Source: JABMMZ01 sp964438995
GTDB lineage: Bacteria > Bacteroidota > Bacteroidia > NS11-12g > UBA955
Length of the DNA: 64,000 bases
Reading direction: 5' to 3'
Assembly (NCBI GenBank): GCA_964438995.1
Contig: CAYTMQ010000003.1
Coordinates: forward strand, 248,001 to 312,000
The position numbers and the translations under genes were made by a program. The notes below the pieces were generated by a model. It did no database searches, was not told the origin of the DNA, and saw nothing but the letters and a program-made list of their open reading frames with translations. Below are positions 8,239-18,398 of the stretch, in pieces (positions within the stretch are counted from its first letter, which is position 1; each line of letters starts with the position of its first letter).

Positions 8239-9471
8239 ATGAAAAACAAATTAGCATATTGGATTTTAGGCGGACTGGTGTTAGGCATACTAGCGGGACA
8301 TCTAGCGCATACATTTTTTGAAAGCGACAAAGAAGCATTGGATACGTTTATCAAGTACACATCTCTTGGTAACTATATCTTTTTGAAATTGATTAAATTG
8401 ATCATTTCTCCACTTGTACTTAGTACGCTTGTGGTTGGAGTTGCTGGAATTGGCGATGCTAAAACCATTGGTAGAATGGGTGCTAAAACCATCGGTTGGT
8501 TTGTGTTTGCAAGTTTAATGTCGTTAACATTAGGTTTGATTTTGGTGAACATTCTTCAACCTGGATTAGCCTTTGTAGATCAAGTAGGTAATTTACCAGA
8601 TACTGGTTTAAAGAGCGATGATTTTACCCTTTTGCACTTTATTGATCAATTGTTCCCTGAGAACATTATTCTGGCTTTATCAAGTCATAAAACTGTACTA
8701 CAAATTGTCATTTTCTCTATCTTTTTCGGATTAGCATTGGCTGGTATTGGAGAAAAAGGTGAGCCAATGATCAAACTAATGGATTCATTGGCGCATGCCA
8801 TGTTAAAACTTACAAACATGATTATGTGGTTGGCACCATTAGCTGTATTTAGTTCCATTTCAGTGGTTATTGCTAAACAAGGATTGCATGTACTAGCAGA
8901 TTACAGCAAATTGATTTTGATGTTTTATGGTGGTTTATTGATATTATGGGTCATCTTATTAGGATTTGGATTTGCATTTATAAGAAAAAAAATCTGGTCC
9001 CTATTAAGTCATATTAAAGAACCTTTGATGTTAGCATTTGCAACAGCAAGCAGCGAGTCGGCATATCCTAAATTATTGAATCAATTAGAACGATTTGGCA
9101 TCAAAGAAAAAGTAACAAGCTTTGTACTTCCACTAGGCTATTCGTTCAACTTAGATGGTAGTATGATGTATATGACCTTTGGATCATTATTGCTAGCACA
9201 AGCCTATGGCATTCATTTAGAATTAAGTCAACAAATTACCATGTTATTGGTGTTGATGATAACTAGTAAAGGAATTGCAGGAGTACCGAGAGCATCTTTG
9301 GTTGTAATAGCTGCAACGGTTGCAGGCTTTGGAATTCCAGAAGCTGGATTGGCGTTATTACTACCTATAGACCAATTCTTAGACATGGGTAGAACAGCCA
9401 CAAATGTTGTTGGAAATGCAGTTGCTACAGTAGCAGTAAGTAAGATGGAAGGTGAAGAGATCCATCATTAG
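8239..9471 (+). CDS. Dicarboxylate/amino acid:cation symporter (DAACS family)
   Basis: The 410-residue inner-membrane transporter shows the glutamate-transporter core. The HP1 serine-rich motif is ASSESAYPKLLNQLERFG, transmembrane segment 7 has FNLDGSMMYMTFGSLLLAQ, HP2 has SKGIAGVPRASLVVIAAT, and segment 8 has DMGRTATNVVGNAVAT. These residues bind sodium or protons and a carboxylate substrate such as glutamate, aspartate or C4-dicarboxylates; the choice cannot be read with certainty. The frame also has a TTG one codon upstream (8236), but ATG 8239 is preferred. Confidence 0.92.
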   Translation: MKNKLAYWILGGLVLGILAGHLAHTFFESDKEALDTFIKYTSLGNYIFLKLIKLIISPLVLSTLVVGVAGIGDAKTIGRMGAKTIGWFVFASLMSLTLGLILVNILQPGLAFVDQVGNLPDTGLKSDDFTLLHFIDQLFPENIILALSSHKTVLQIVIFSIFFGLALAGIGEKGEPMIKLMDSLAHAMLKLTNMIMWLAPLAVFSSISVVIAKQGLHVLADYSKLILMFYGGLLILWVILLGFGFAFIRKKIWSLLSHIKEPLMLAFATASSESAYPKLLNQLERFGIKEKVTSFVLPLGYSFNLDGSMMYMTFGSLLLAQAYGIHLELSQQITMLLVLMITSKGIAGVPRASLVVIAATVAGFGIPEAGLALLLPIDQFLDMGRTATNVVGNAVATVAVSKMEGEEIHH

Positions 9472-9519
9472 ATGAAATAGACAATTCACAATTAATGGTG
9501 ATAAATTGCTATTTATTGA

Positions 9520-9550
9520 TTGAAAACACAAAAATTAAATCATACTTTTG
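9520..9550 (+). promoter_or_regulatory. Promoter of metK (-33 TTG, -7 TACTTTTG)
   Basis: TTG at 9520-9522 and TACTTTTG at 9543-9550 are 20 bp apart, matching the Bacteroidota housekeeping consensus. The box lies 18 nt before the metK ATG. I see no SAM riboswitch in the short leader. Confidence 0.7.
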
Positions 9551-9568
9551 CAACACATTTTATAAAAC

Positions 9569-10822
9569 ATGCCTTATTTATTTACATCAGAGTCCGTATC
9601 AGAAGGACATCCGGACAAAGTTGCTGACCAAATCAGTGACGCTTTGATAGATAATTTCTTAGCATTCGATCCACAAAGTAAAGTGGCTTGCGAAACTTTG
9701 GTAACCACAGGTCAGGTAGTATTAGCTGGTGAAGTAAAATCATCTGCATACCTTGATGTGCAAACCATTGCTAGAGATGTTATCAAAAAAATCGGTTACA
9801 CAAAAAGCGAATACATGTTCGAAGCCAATTCTTGCGGTGTATTCTCTGCAATCCACGAACAAAGTTCTGATATCAACCAAGGTGTTGACAAGAAAAAGAA
9901 AGAAGAACAAGGTGCTGGTGACCAAGGCATGATGTTCGGTTATGCAACAATTGAAACTGAAAACTACATGCCACTAGCGCTTGATTTATCTCATAAAATC
10001 TTAATCGAGCTTGCTGCTTTAAGAAGAGAAAACAAAGCCATCAAATACTTAAGACCAGATGCTAAAAGTCAGGTGACACTTGAGTACAATGATAAAAATG
10101 AGCCAGTAAGAATTGATACCATTGTTGTATCAACACAGCACGACGACTTCGATTCAGAAGCTAAGATGTTGGCTAAAATCAAGAAAGACATCATCGACAT
10201 TTTGATTCCAAGAGTTAAAGCCAAATATCCTAAATACAAAAAATTATTCAACGATAAAATCACTTACCACATCAATCCAACTGGTAAATTCGTAATTGGT
10301 GGTCCACATGGTGATACTGGTTTAACAGGTAGAAAAATCATCGTAGATACTTACGGTGGTAAAGGTGCACATGGTGGTGGAGCTTTCAGTGGTAAAGATC
10401 CAAGTAAAGTTGACAGAAGTGCCGCTTATGCAACCAGACACATTGCTAAAAACTTAGTAGCTGCTGGCTTATGTAAAGAAGCGCTAGTACAAGTATCGTA
10501 CGCTATTGGTGTTGCAAAACCTACCAGTATCAACGTTAACACATACGGTACTGCTAAAGTTAAAATGACAGATGGTGAAATCTCTAAAATAGTAGAGCAA
10601 ATCTTCGATATGCGTCCTTACTTCATCGAACAAAGATTCAAATTGAGATCTCCTATCTATAGCGAAACCGCAGCATACGGTCACATGGGTAGAGAAAACC
10701 AAGTAGTATCAAAAACTTTCACAACGCCAGATGGCAAGAAAAAAACCATGAAAGTTGAATTGTTTACCTGGGAAAAATTAGACTACGTTGAAAAAGTCAA
10801 AAAAGCATTCAAACTTAAATAA
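9569..10822 (+). CDS. metK: S-adenosylmethionine synthetase
   Basis: The 417-residue enzyme makes S-adenosylmethionine from methionine and ATP. Signature segments are SVSEGHPDKVADQISDALID near the N-terminus, GAGDQGMMFGYA (methionine/ATP loop) and GGPHGDTGLTGRKIIVDTYG with the conserved glycine-rich stretch after it. It is a little longer than the roughly 385-residue enterobacterial enzyme; a lysine-rich stretch (GVDKKKKEEQ) before the GAGDQG loop accounts for part of this, as in other Bacteroidota. It is a single-gene unit between its own promoter and a terminator. Confidence 0.97.
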   Translation: MPYLFTSESVSEGHPDKVADQISDALIDNFLAFDPQSKVACETLVTTGQVVLAGEVKSSAYLDVQTIARDVIKKIGYTKSEYMFEANSCGVFSAIHEQSSDINQGVDKKKKEEQGAGDQGMMFGYATIETENYMPLALDLSHKILIELAALRRENKAIKYLRPDAKSQVTLEYNDKNEPVRIDTIVVSTQHDDFDSEAKMLAKIKKDIIDILIPRVKAKYPKYKKLFNDKITYHINPTGKFVIGGPHGDTGLTGRKIIVDTYGGKGAHGGGAFSGKDPSKVDRSAAYATRHIAKNLVAAGLCKEALVQVSYAIGVAKPTSINVNTYGTAKVKMTDGEISKIVEQIFDMRPYFIEQRFKLRSPIYSETAAYGHMGRENQVVSKTFTTPDGKKKTMKVELFTWEKLDYVEKVKKAFKLK

Positions 10823-10825
10823 TAT

Positions 10826-10848
10826 AAGGGGCCTCGAGCCCCTTTTTT
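10826..10848 (+). terminator. Rho-independent terminator of metK
   Basis: AAGGGGC and GCCCCTT form a 7-bp stem around CTCGA, followed by a T run. It starts 4 nt after the metK stop codon. Confidence 0.9.
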
Positions 10849-10858
10849 AATATAGTAG

Positions 10859-12535
10859 ATGACCAATCAAAATGTCATAAATAAACTCACAACAACAATA
10901 GGAACATGGCAACTGTTCTTGGTTTGTGCTTTATTTATTACAGGATTATGGCTGCCAAGAAACTGGGATTTTTATGGTAGTGGCGATTGGGATTTAACCT
11001 ACACAACCTTTGAAGTAGCCAGAAAATCAATTGTCGAGTTCCATCAATGGCCTCACTACAATCCATTTTTAGCATTTGGAAGCGATTTAGACGCCAATCC
11101 TCAAGGCAACTGGATGAGTGTGTTTTTTATTCCTGTTCTTTTGTTTGGGAGCTTCTATGGCTACAAAATCTCCATACTTATGGCCATTTTAATTGGTCTA
11201 TTTGGCATGAAGAAATTGCTTATGTCTATAGGCAATGATGCTTTTCAATCTACCCAACTTTCTATCTTCTTTTGCACCGCATCTTTTTTCTCAAGCCACA
11301 TTATAGATGCTGGTCATAGCAACTTTTTATACTTCTACTTCTTTCCATATCTCTTGTATTTTCTGAACAAATTCAGACTTCAACACAACAAGCACTTGCT
11401 GATTTGGCCACTCATCATTCTGTTTCAAATGTTGAGTGGAGGTGCACCATTTGTTTTTATTGTAGCTTGTGTAATGGTATTCGCTTGGCTAATTGGATTG
11501 TTGATACACAAACAAATTTCAATCAAAAACACTCTGCTAATTTTGAGTCCAATAGTTTTTGCGATTGGTTTGAGTTTATGGAAAATATTACCAGCCATAC
11601 AGTCGTGGAAGGAATTTCCAAGATTGGTAACAGATGATAGTCAAATCAATATTTTGGTATGGTTGCATGCATTAAATGACAGTAAAACAGATACAAGCAC
11701 ACCACACGAATGGCATGAAATTACCATAGGAGTTGGACTAATTCTTCCAATTTTAATTTTAGCATACCGACAACACATAACACATTTTAAAACATGGTTC
11801 ATTATAAGTTGTGTCATCATTTGGATGAGTTTAGGTAATCAACCTAATATCATTAATCCGTGGTACATCGTTCACCATTTCTTGCCCATTTTTGATGGTT
11901 TAAGAGCGCCGTTTAGATTTGGATTTATAACGTTGTTTATTGTGGTTCTTGGAAGTGGAATTATTCTTAAAAATTTAAATGATAACAAATTGGTTTTTTG
12001 GATTTTGATTGGTATTTCATTAAGTAATACTTTATCATTTAATAGCGTCTCTAGGAATATGGTATTTTCTAAAAGACTACATGATATACATTTAGAAAAC
12101 ACTAAAGCGTTTGCGATTGTAAATAAAGGCATTCATTATCAAAACCATTATGAAAGTGTCAAGCACAATCAATTTCTAATTTCCGCTTATGAACCACAAC
12201 ATATATCAGAGGTAAAAGACACATTAAGTGATTTTGTAAAAGGAGCAACGATGGTGAATTTTTCTCCAAACAAACTGACATTAAAAGCCAAGGATTCAAT
12301 GGTGACAGTTGCTCTGAGGTATTCCAAATATTGGACAATCAATGAAAATGCTTCTATTATCAATTCAAATGGGTTGATACATTTTAAATCAAAAGATGGA
12401 AAGGTTTACGAGTTGGAATATTCAAATCCGAATTTCGAAACTGGTCTAAAACTTTCTTTATTGGTACTGATTTTAAGTTTACTATTATTACTACCTATTA
12501 ATAAGCTATTCCTTAAAAAGACTATTGCCCTATAG
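10859..12535 (+). CDS. Polytopic membrane protein, GT-C/YfhO-like
   Basis: The 558-residue protein has about twelve hydrophobic segments. An acidic loop after the first one (RNWDFYGSGDWDLTY) is placed like the DxD-type loop of GT-C glycosyltransferases, and the C-terminal third includes a soluble beta-rich part (SPNKLTLKAKDSMVTV) before a last helix. This recalls YfhO and other lipid-linked sugar transferases, but I recognise no definite family. It begins 11 nt after the metK terminator, so its own promoter is unclear. Its 3' end overlaps the convergent methylase gene by 14 nt. Confidence 0.55.
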   Translation: MTNQNVINKLTTTIGTWQLFLVCALFITGLWLPRNWDFYGSGDWDLTYTTFEVARKSIVEFHQWPHYNPFLAFGSDLDANPQGNWMSVFFIPVLLFGSFYGYKISILMAILIGLFGMKKLLMSIGNDAFQSTQLSIFFCTASFFSSHIIDAGHSNFLYFYFFPYLLYFLNKFRLQHNKHLLIWPLIILFQMLSGGAPFVFIVACVMVFAWLIGLLIHKQISIKNTLLILSPIVFAIGLSLWKILPAIQSWKEFPRLVTDDSQINILVWLHALNDSKTDTSTPHEWHEITIGVGLILPILILAYRQHITHFKTWFIISCVIIWMSLGNQPNIINPWYIVHHFLPIFDGLRAPFRFGFITLFIVVLGSGIILKNLNDNKLVFWILIGISLSNTLSFNSVSRNMVFSKRLHDIHLENTKAFAIVNKGIHYQNHYESVKHNQFLISAYEPQHISEVKDTLSDFVKGATMVNFSPNKLTLKAKDSMVTVALRYSKYWTINENASIINSNGLIHFKSKDGKVYELEYSNPNFETGLKLSLLVLILSLLLLLPINKLFLKKTIAL

Positions 12536-13232
12536 CAAAGATGCAAGGCACTTTCCCCAGAATCATTGGGTTCTTGCGCCACCAAGCAATAGTTTTACTA
12601 ACAATCAATTCATCAGCACCAGTAATATCTTTTGCTACCATCAAACGGGTATGCGCGTTTAGAGTTTTAATTAAATCGTCCAACATTTTCTCATTTCTAT
12701 AAGGCGCTTCAATAAACAACTGCGTAACTTCTTTGCAAGATTTTTCTAGGTGTTGAATGGCCTTTTTTCTTTCTTCTGGCTTACTAGAGAGATAACCATT
12801 GAATTTAAAATTCTGTCCATTCATGCCACTTGCAATTAATGCTAGCACTATAGAAGACGGACCGGTAAGGGGTTTAACAGTGATATCAAATTCATGAGCA
12901 GCTTTTACAACTAAATTTCCTGGATCTGCAATACAAGGCAATCCTGCTTCAGACATCAAACCCACGGTAGAATTGTGTCTCAAAAAATCTTTAATTTCCC
13001 CAATTTGTGTTGATATTGCATGTTTATCCAACTCCAAAATCTCTATTGTTGACCAATCTATTTGGGGATTTACAGCTTTCAAAAAATGCCTTGCGGTCTT
13101 TGCATTTTCAACTATAAATTTTTGAATTTTAGCGATTTCATTCAAAACATTTAAAGGAATACTCCAGTTTAATTCCATTTCAGAAATTGGCACCGGAATC
13201 AAATACAGTACAGCTTTGGCTTGATTTTGCAT
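12522..13232 (-). CDS. RsmI-related tetrapyrrole-methylase-fold SAM methyltransferase
   Basis: With ATG 13232 the protein has 236 residues (MQNQAKAVLYLIPVPI). It has the tetrapyrrole methylase fold shared with RsmI: SEAGLPCIADPGNLVV and PLTGPSSIVLALIASGMNG bind SAM, and FIEAPYRNEKML matches RsmI's EAPHR segment. RsmI 2'-O-methylates C1402 of 16S rRNA. This shorter form with a diverged N-terminus is a common Bacteroidota paralogue, so an rRNA substrate is likely but not proven. Divergent from the PorU2-like gene. Confidence 0.75.
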   Translation of the reverse strand: MQNQAKAVLYLIPVPISEMELNWSIPLNVLNEIAKIQKFIVENAKTARHFLKAVNPQIDWSTIEILELDKHAISTQIGEIKDFLRHNSTVGLMSEAGLPCIADPGNLVVKAAHEFDITVKPLTGPSSIVLALIASGMNGQNFKFNGYLSSKPEERKKAIQHLEKSCKEVTQLFIEAPYRNEKMLDDLIKTLNAHTRLMVAKDITGADELIVSKTIAWWRKNPMILGKVPCIFAIGQ

Positions 13233-13264
13233 AATTTTTGTGGAGAATTTGTAGCAAAAATGCA

Positions 13265-13272
13265 TATATTTG
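13265..13272 (+). promoter_or_regulatory. -7 box of the PorU2-like gene
   Basis: TATATTTG matches TAnnTTTG exactly and ends 20 nt before the ATG at 13293. It lies in the short gap shared with the divergent methylase gene. Confidence 0.6.
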
Positions 13273-13292
13273 TAGAATATACACTATTACAC

Positions 13293-16200
13293 ATGAGAAA
13301 ATTCCTATTGTTCTTCTCTTTTTTATTTATTGTTTCTCTTAATGCTCAAAATTACGGTAATGAATGGATTAAGAGCGACCAAAAGTATTTTAAAATAAAA
13401 ATTGGCAGAAATGGCATTTACAGGATTGATTACACCTCTCTAATTCCAGCTGCTACTGACATGAAATTGGATTTATCGACAGTAAATCCAAAAAAATGGC
13501 AAATGTTTTACAAAGGAAAAGAGATTCCAATCTATGTAGCCGGCGAGAACGACAACATTTTCAACAGCAATGATTTCATTGAATTCTATGCTCAAATCAA
13601 TGATGGTGAGCTAGACAAAGAACTGTATAAAAATCCTAACTTTCTTCCAAATGACAAATTCAGTGTTATAACTGATACTTCAAATTACTATTTGACTTTC
13701 TTACCAAGTTCTTCTTCTACTATACCTAGGCATATGAAGAACTATTCGAACACCAATTATTCATCATATACAGAAGTTCCATACTTCATGCACAATGCTT
13801 TCACGCAATTTGTAGATAGATACAATTTTGGTAAAGCCGAAGATGTTGGCGGTTCATCTTCAAGCAATCCTGAATATACCGAAACCGAAGGGTATGGCAG
13901 TGTTCCATTTGGAAGTGGTACTGGTTATAACAGCTATCTTGCTTCGGTAGAAACAAGATTTATGAACAGTAGCGGACCAAATCCTATTTTTAGCTATGTT
14001 ACTTCAGGCGCTAACGATTTCTTGTCTAAAACTGTTCCACAAGACCATAGATTTTTACTCAATGTAAGTAAAGACAATAACACATTTACTCAATTAGTTG
14101 ACACATCATTTGATGGTTACAAGGTTATAAGAGGCTCAATGTCTTTAAATCAATCGCTAATTGGAGCAAATGCCACCTATTTTAGATTTGACCCTCAGTT
14201 TATTCCAGGTGTAGCGTATCAAGCTCACATGCTTAACAGTGTTAGTGTTTTATTTCCTCGTAATTTTGACTTAGATGGCAATTCTTCTTTCAAATACTCG
14301 ATTCAAGGCGATAACAATCCCAAACTAGTTGTTTGGCAAAACTATGCTGCAACCAAGAATGAACCAATATTTTACGACTTAACGAATGATTACAGAATCA
14401 GAGGTCAGAAGAACACCGGAACTTCTGCAAGAGCAATAATGCCAGGTTCTTCTAAATTGAGTGAGTATTATCTTCACGATAGTTTACAAACTAATTTCTT
14501 AGTAGCAAATGATATTGCAGCGGCTATTAGTTTCGAGACCGTTTCAAGTGAAATAGATTTCATCAAATTCGACCCAACCAAAGAAATCAATAAGAATAGA
14601 TTGGTTCTGCTAACTGCTCCAAGATTCATGGGCGATTATGCATCAGATTATTTATTGCTTAGACAATCAACAACTGCCACAAGTCCGAATTCGATGGTGA
14701 GCATTAATCAGCTGTATGAACATTTTTCTTATGGTATCCCTCATCCAATTGCTATTAGAAGATATTTAAGATATCTGAAAGACAATGGCGACACTTCACT
14801 TAAATTTTTATTCTTAGTTGGTAGAGGTTATCAAACCAACATGGTTAGGAGCAATTACAATGGCAATATTTTACCATCCATTGGTGTGCCTGCATCAGAT
14901 AACATGTTTGGTACAGAGATAGCAGGTTCGGGCTTGGCTCCTTGTGTTGCAATAGGAAGATTAACCATCGACAGAGCTGCTGATTTCGGCACTTATTTAA
15001 ACAAGTTGCTAGAATATGAGGCCTCAACCAATGAGTTCTGGAGAAAAAACATCTTGCATCTAGCAGGAGGTGATAATGGCAATCAAGCTGCTTACATCAA
15101 ATACAAATTAGAAGTAGCAGGGGAATTTGTTAAAGGTTGTCCATTTGGAGGAACAACAAGTTCTTACACAAAATCATCTGTTGGTATATCAGAGCCATTT
15201 ATCAAGCAAAAAGCCATAGAAAATGTGAACAATGGCATTCAAATGATAACCTTTTTAGGTCATGGTAGTGCCGCCGTTACCGACATTGACATCGGAGACA
15301 CGTTCGAATACAACAACAGAGGAAAATACCCAATATTTTATTTCAATGGATGTAGTATTGGTAATCCATGTTTAGGGCCGCCAGATAAGAACATTAAATT
15401 ATCTGGAGAGAACTTCATGAAGGCCAGAAACAAAGGCGCTATAGCATTTTTAGCTCAATCATCATTATCGGAATTAGGTCACGTAGATGCCCAAATTCAA
15501 GAGTTTTACAAGCTAGCATTTAAAGATAATTTTACTGGTAATTTAAGTATTGGAGAAACGGTGCAACAAATGCTTAAAAATATTGGAAATTTCGCTGATA
15601 CTTTGAACATCATTCAATCTAGAATATTGTTTTTACAAGGCGATCCTTCATTGCAATGGTTTCAACCTCAGTTACCAGATTATCAGATTGACGAAAAAAC
15701 ACTTTTCACATATCCGAATAATATTTCAGCAGTTAGCGATTCTTTTGCAATTGCGGTGCCTATTGAAAACAGAGGAAGTTGTTCGAACAACGATTCTATC
15801 AATATCAGTGTTGAAAGAATTTACCCTAACAATTTCTTAGTCAACAAATACAACTTTAGAGTTCCTGGAATTTCTTATAAAGATACGGTTTATTTGTACA
15901 TCAAATCAAAAGATGCGGCAACAGCAGGTATCAATAAAATTACAGTTGATGTCAATTATGACCACATTCCAACAGAAGTAACCTATTCAAACAACATTGC
16001 AACATTCTATCCAGATTTGGCGGGCAATGGAGTCAATCTTGTGTCTCCAAAACGATATGACATTGTTTCAAGATTGAACAACGACACTGTTGAACTGGTT
16101 GCGCAATCTTTAAATTTGTTTAGTACAACCAATCAGTTTGTATTTGAAATTGATACTTCATATAAATTTGATAGTCCGTGGAAACAGAGAGATAGCTCGT

Positions 16201-18398
16201 CATCGATTACTGGACAGTTAAGAAAATGGAAAGTTAAGTTACTAGGCAATAAAGATAGTATAGTATACTACTGGAGAGCTAAAGTTAATTTGGGTATGAC
16301 AGAAGGTGGTAAATTCGTTGACCGCAGTTTCATCCATATTTTAGACAATGAACCAGGTTGGTCTCAATCACATTTTCCTCAATTCTATCCAAGTAGTGTT
16401 TTAAGTGGCATCGAATTGGATAAAAATGCTAGACAATTTAAGTTTACAAGCACAGCAGAAAAAGTATTCATCAATTGCTGGTTACCTAAAAAAGCCAATT
16501 TTGGTATCAAAAAGGGCGGTTATGGTGCATTATCTCTCAACCCTGGTACATCTGATGGTATTATTGCAATTCTATTCGATAAAAACAGCTTAGAACAAAT
16601 AAAACTTCCTGGCATATTCAAGCCAGATAAATTTTATGGTCCAAGTTATTACGAAGATGCTTTAAAAGCATACAACTTTGCCATTGTACCAGCATGGGAA
16701 AATCAATTTTTAAGATGGGTAGATTCAATTCCAGATAGCACTTATGTGGCCATCTGTAATGTAGGTATCATGAACAGAACCAGTGTTTCGCCAGCTGTAA
16801 TTGATGCTTTTGAGCGTTTAGGTTCGAAAATGTTTAGAGAAATTAAAACAGACTTAACATCCTTTGCAATGATTGGTAAAAAAGGTACCGCTCCGGGTTG
16901 GGCAGCCGAAGATACTGGTCACTATTACGACGGTACTGATGGTTATATTGAAATTGAAAAAGAGATGATTGGAAGTCGTTCTGATGGCAGTGTTAAAACA
17001 GAGCTTATCGGACCAACTACACATTGGGATAGATTATACTTCTATAACAAGTCATTAGATAGCAAAACTGGAGATAACTTCTTCATCAACATACACGGTA
17101 TTACCAATACAGGAAAAGACTCAATGGTGTATCAATATGTGACCCAAAATGATGTAGATTTATCATTTATTGATGCTAAGAGGTTCCCGAATTTGTATAT
17201 GGAAGGATTCTTTAGTGATGTTGACAATTATACAGCACCACAGTTGAAACACTGGAGAATAACCAATGGACCAGTTCCAGAAGGCACCTTGAATCCAAAT
17301 ATCACCAATACACTTTGGAGAGATACTTTAAGACAAGGTGAAGATTTCAATTTTGAAATTGCATTCCAAAATATTTCTAAACTGGCGTTTGCTAAGCGCT
17401 TAAAGTACCAAGTACAAATCTTTAATTTGGACACAAAAGACACCGTTCTCAATGAAGTTTTGAACCATCCAGATAGTTTGCGACCAGACAAATATTTCTT
17501 GATCAAAACCATACTATCGACTAAAAAATTAAGAGGTAGGTATGCTTATTCTGTGCGTGTAAACTTTGATGAGAACAATAAATCTCTTATTCCAGAGTTA
17601 GCTTTAATTAACAACTCTGCTTTGCGTTATTTCTTTGTTGATGAAGACAAAATTAACCCATTGCTAGACGTTACGTTTGATGGTAAACACATCAACAACG
17701 GTGAAATAGTTTCATCGAATCCAACCATTGTAATTTCAAGTAAAGACGAAAACAAATTGAACTGGCAAACGGATACAAATGGCATCAAAATATGGTGGAA
17801 GAAACCAAATTCTACCGTATTTGAAAGAATCAATTTTGACTCTTTGGGTGTGAAATTTTATCCAGCTACTTCATCATACAACCTTGCTAAAGCTGAATTC
17901 TCACCAAAGAATTTGCCTGATGGTTTGTATTCATTAAAGGTTCAGTCGTATGATGCAAATGGCACACAAGCTGGTTCTACTGAATACACCATCAATTTTG
18001 TGGTCATCAACGAAGCTTCAACTACCAATTTCTATCCATATCCAAATCCTTTCACCACCTCTATGAGGTTTGTATTTACATTGACAGGCAATAAAGTACC
18101 TGATTACATCAATGTGAAAATTATGACCATTCAAGGTAAAGTTGTTAAGGAGATTAACAAAGAAGATTTGGGCGATATTCACATAGGTAATAACATCACC
18201 GACGTTGTTTGGGATGGCACTGATGAATATGGAGATAGATTGGCCAATGGCGTTTATTTGTACACAGTAACCATTAAATCTGATGGTGAAGAAGTAACTC
18301 AAATTAAAAACGACAGCATCAGCAACGATTTGAATGCTGACAAAGCTAACAATGATTTATTTAAACGTTCTGTTGGAAAAATTGTCTTATTGAGGTAA
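13293..18398 (+). CDS. PorU2-like C25 cysteine peptidase (putative T9SS sortase)
   Basis: This 1701-residue secreted protein starts at ATG 13293 with a clear signal peptide (MRKFLLFFSFLFIVSLNAQ). A gingipain-type C25 domain has catalytic His657 in FLGHGSA and Cys687 in YFNGCSIGNP. Long beta-rich regions follow, then a FlgD/CTD-like domain near the C-terminus (NFYPYPNPFTTSMRF, NGVYLYTVTI) and a last basic segment. PorU cleaves the sorting signal of T9SS cargo at the cell surface. The length and layout fit the longer PorU2-type proteins. Cargo proteins elsewhere in this window fit that role. It overlaps the next gene by 1 nt (TAATG). Confidence 0.82.
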   Translation: MRKFLLFFSFLFIVSLNAQNYGNEWIKSDQKYFKIKIGRNGIYRIDYTSLIPAATDMKLDLSTVNPKKWQMFYKGKEIPIYVAGENDNIFNSNDFIEFYAQINDGELDKELYKNPNFLPNDKFSVITDTSNYYLTFLPSSSSTIPRHMKNYSNTNYSSYTEVPYFMHNAFTQFVDRYNFGKAEDVGGSSSSNPEYTETEGYGSVPFGSGTGYNSYLASVETRFMNSSGPNPIFSYVTSGANDFLSKTVPQDHRFLLNVSKDNNTFTQLVDTSFDGYKVIRGSMSLNQSLIGANATYFRFDPQFIPGVAYQAHMLNSVSVLFPRNFDLDGNSSFKYSIQGDNNPKLVVWQNYAATKNEPIFYDLTNDYRIRGQKNTGTSARAIMPGSSKLSEYYLHDSLQTNFLVANDIAAAISFETVSSEIDFIKFDPTKEINKNRLVLLTAPRFMGDYASDYLLLRQSTTATSPNSMVSINQLYEHFSYGIPHPIAIRRYLRYLKDNGDTSLKFLFLVGRGYQTNMVRSNYNGNILPSIGVPASDNMFGTEIAGSGLAPCVAIGRLTIDRAADFGTYLNKLLEYEASTNEFWRKNILHLAGGDNGNQAAYIKYKLEVAGEFVKGCPFGGTTSSYTKSSVGISEPFIKQKAIENVNNGIQMITFLGHGSAAVTDIDIGDTFEYNNRGKYPIFYFNGCSIGNPCLGPPDKNIKLSGENFMKARNKGAIAFLAQSSLSELGHVDAQIQEFYKLAFKDNFTGNLSIGETVQQMLKNIGNFADTLNIIQSRILFLQGDPSLQWFQPQLPDYQIDEKTLFTYPNNISAVSDSFAIAVPIENRGSCSNNDSINISVERIYPNNFLVNKYNFRVPGISYKDTVYLYIKSKDAATAGINKITVDVNYDHIPTEVTYSNNIATFYPDLAGNGVNLVSPKRYDIVSRLNNDTVELVAQSLNLFSTTNQFVFEIDTSYKFDSPWKQRDSSSSITGQLRKWKVKLLGNKDSIVYYWRAKVNLGMTEGGKFVDRSFIHILDNEPGWSQSHFPQFYPSSVLSGIELDKNARQFKFTSTAEKVFINCWLPKKANFGIKKGGYGALSLNPGTSDGIIAILFDKNSLEQIKLPGIFKPDKFYGPSYYEDALKAYNFAIVPAWENQFLRWVDSIPDSTYVAICNVGIMNRTSVSPAVIDAFERLGSKMFREIKTDLTSFAMIGKKGTAPGWAAEDTGHYYDGTDGYIEIEKEMIGSRSDGSVKTELIGPTTHWDRLYFYNKSLDSKTGDNFFINIHGITNTGKDSMVYQYVTQNDVDLSFIDAKRFPNLYMEGFFSDVDNYTAPQLKHWRITNGPVPEGTLNPNITNTLWRDTLRQGEDFNFEIAFQNISKLAFAKRLKYQVQIFNLDTKDTVLNEVLNHPDSLRPDKYFLIKTILSTKKLRGRYAYSVRVNFDENNKSLIPELALINNSALRYFFVDEDKINPLLDVTFDGKHINNGEIVSSNPTIVISSKDENKLNWQTDTNGIKIWWKKPNSTVFERINFDSLGVKFYPATSSYNLAKAEFSPKNLPDGLYSLKVQSYDANGTQAGSTEYTINFVVINEASTTNFYPYPNPFTTSMRFVFTLTGNKVPDYINVKIMTIQGKVVKEINKEDLGDIHIGNNITDVVWDGTDEYGDRLANGVYLYTVTIKSDGEEVTQIKNDSISNDLNADKANNDLFKRSVGKIVLLR

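Noticed and set aside
9472..9568. SAM riboswitch before metK
   Set aside because: The expected leader after the promoter is under 20 nt, too short for any SAM aptamer.
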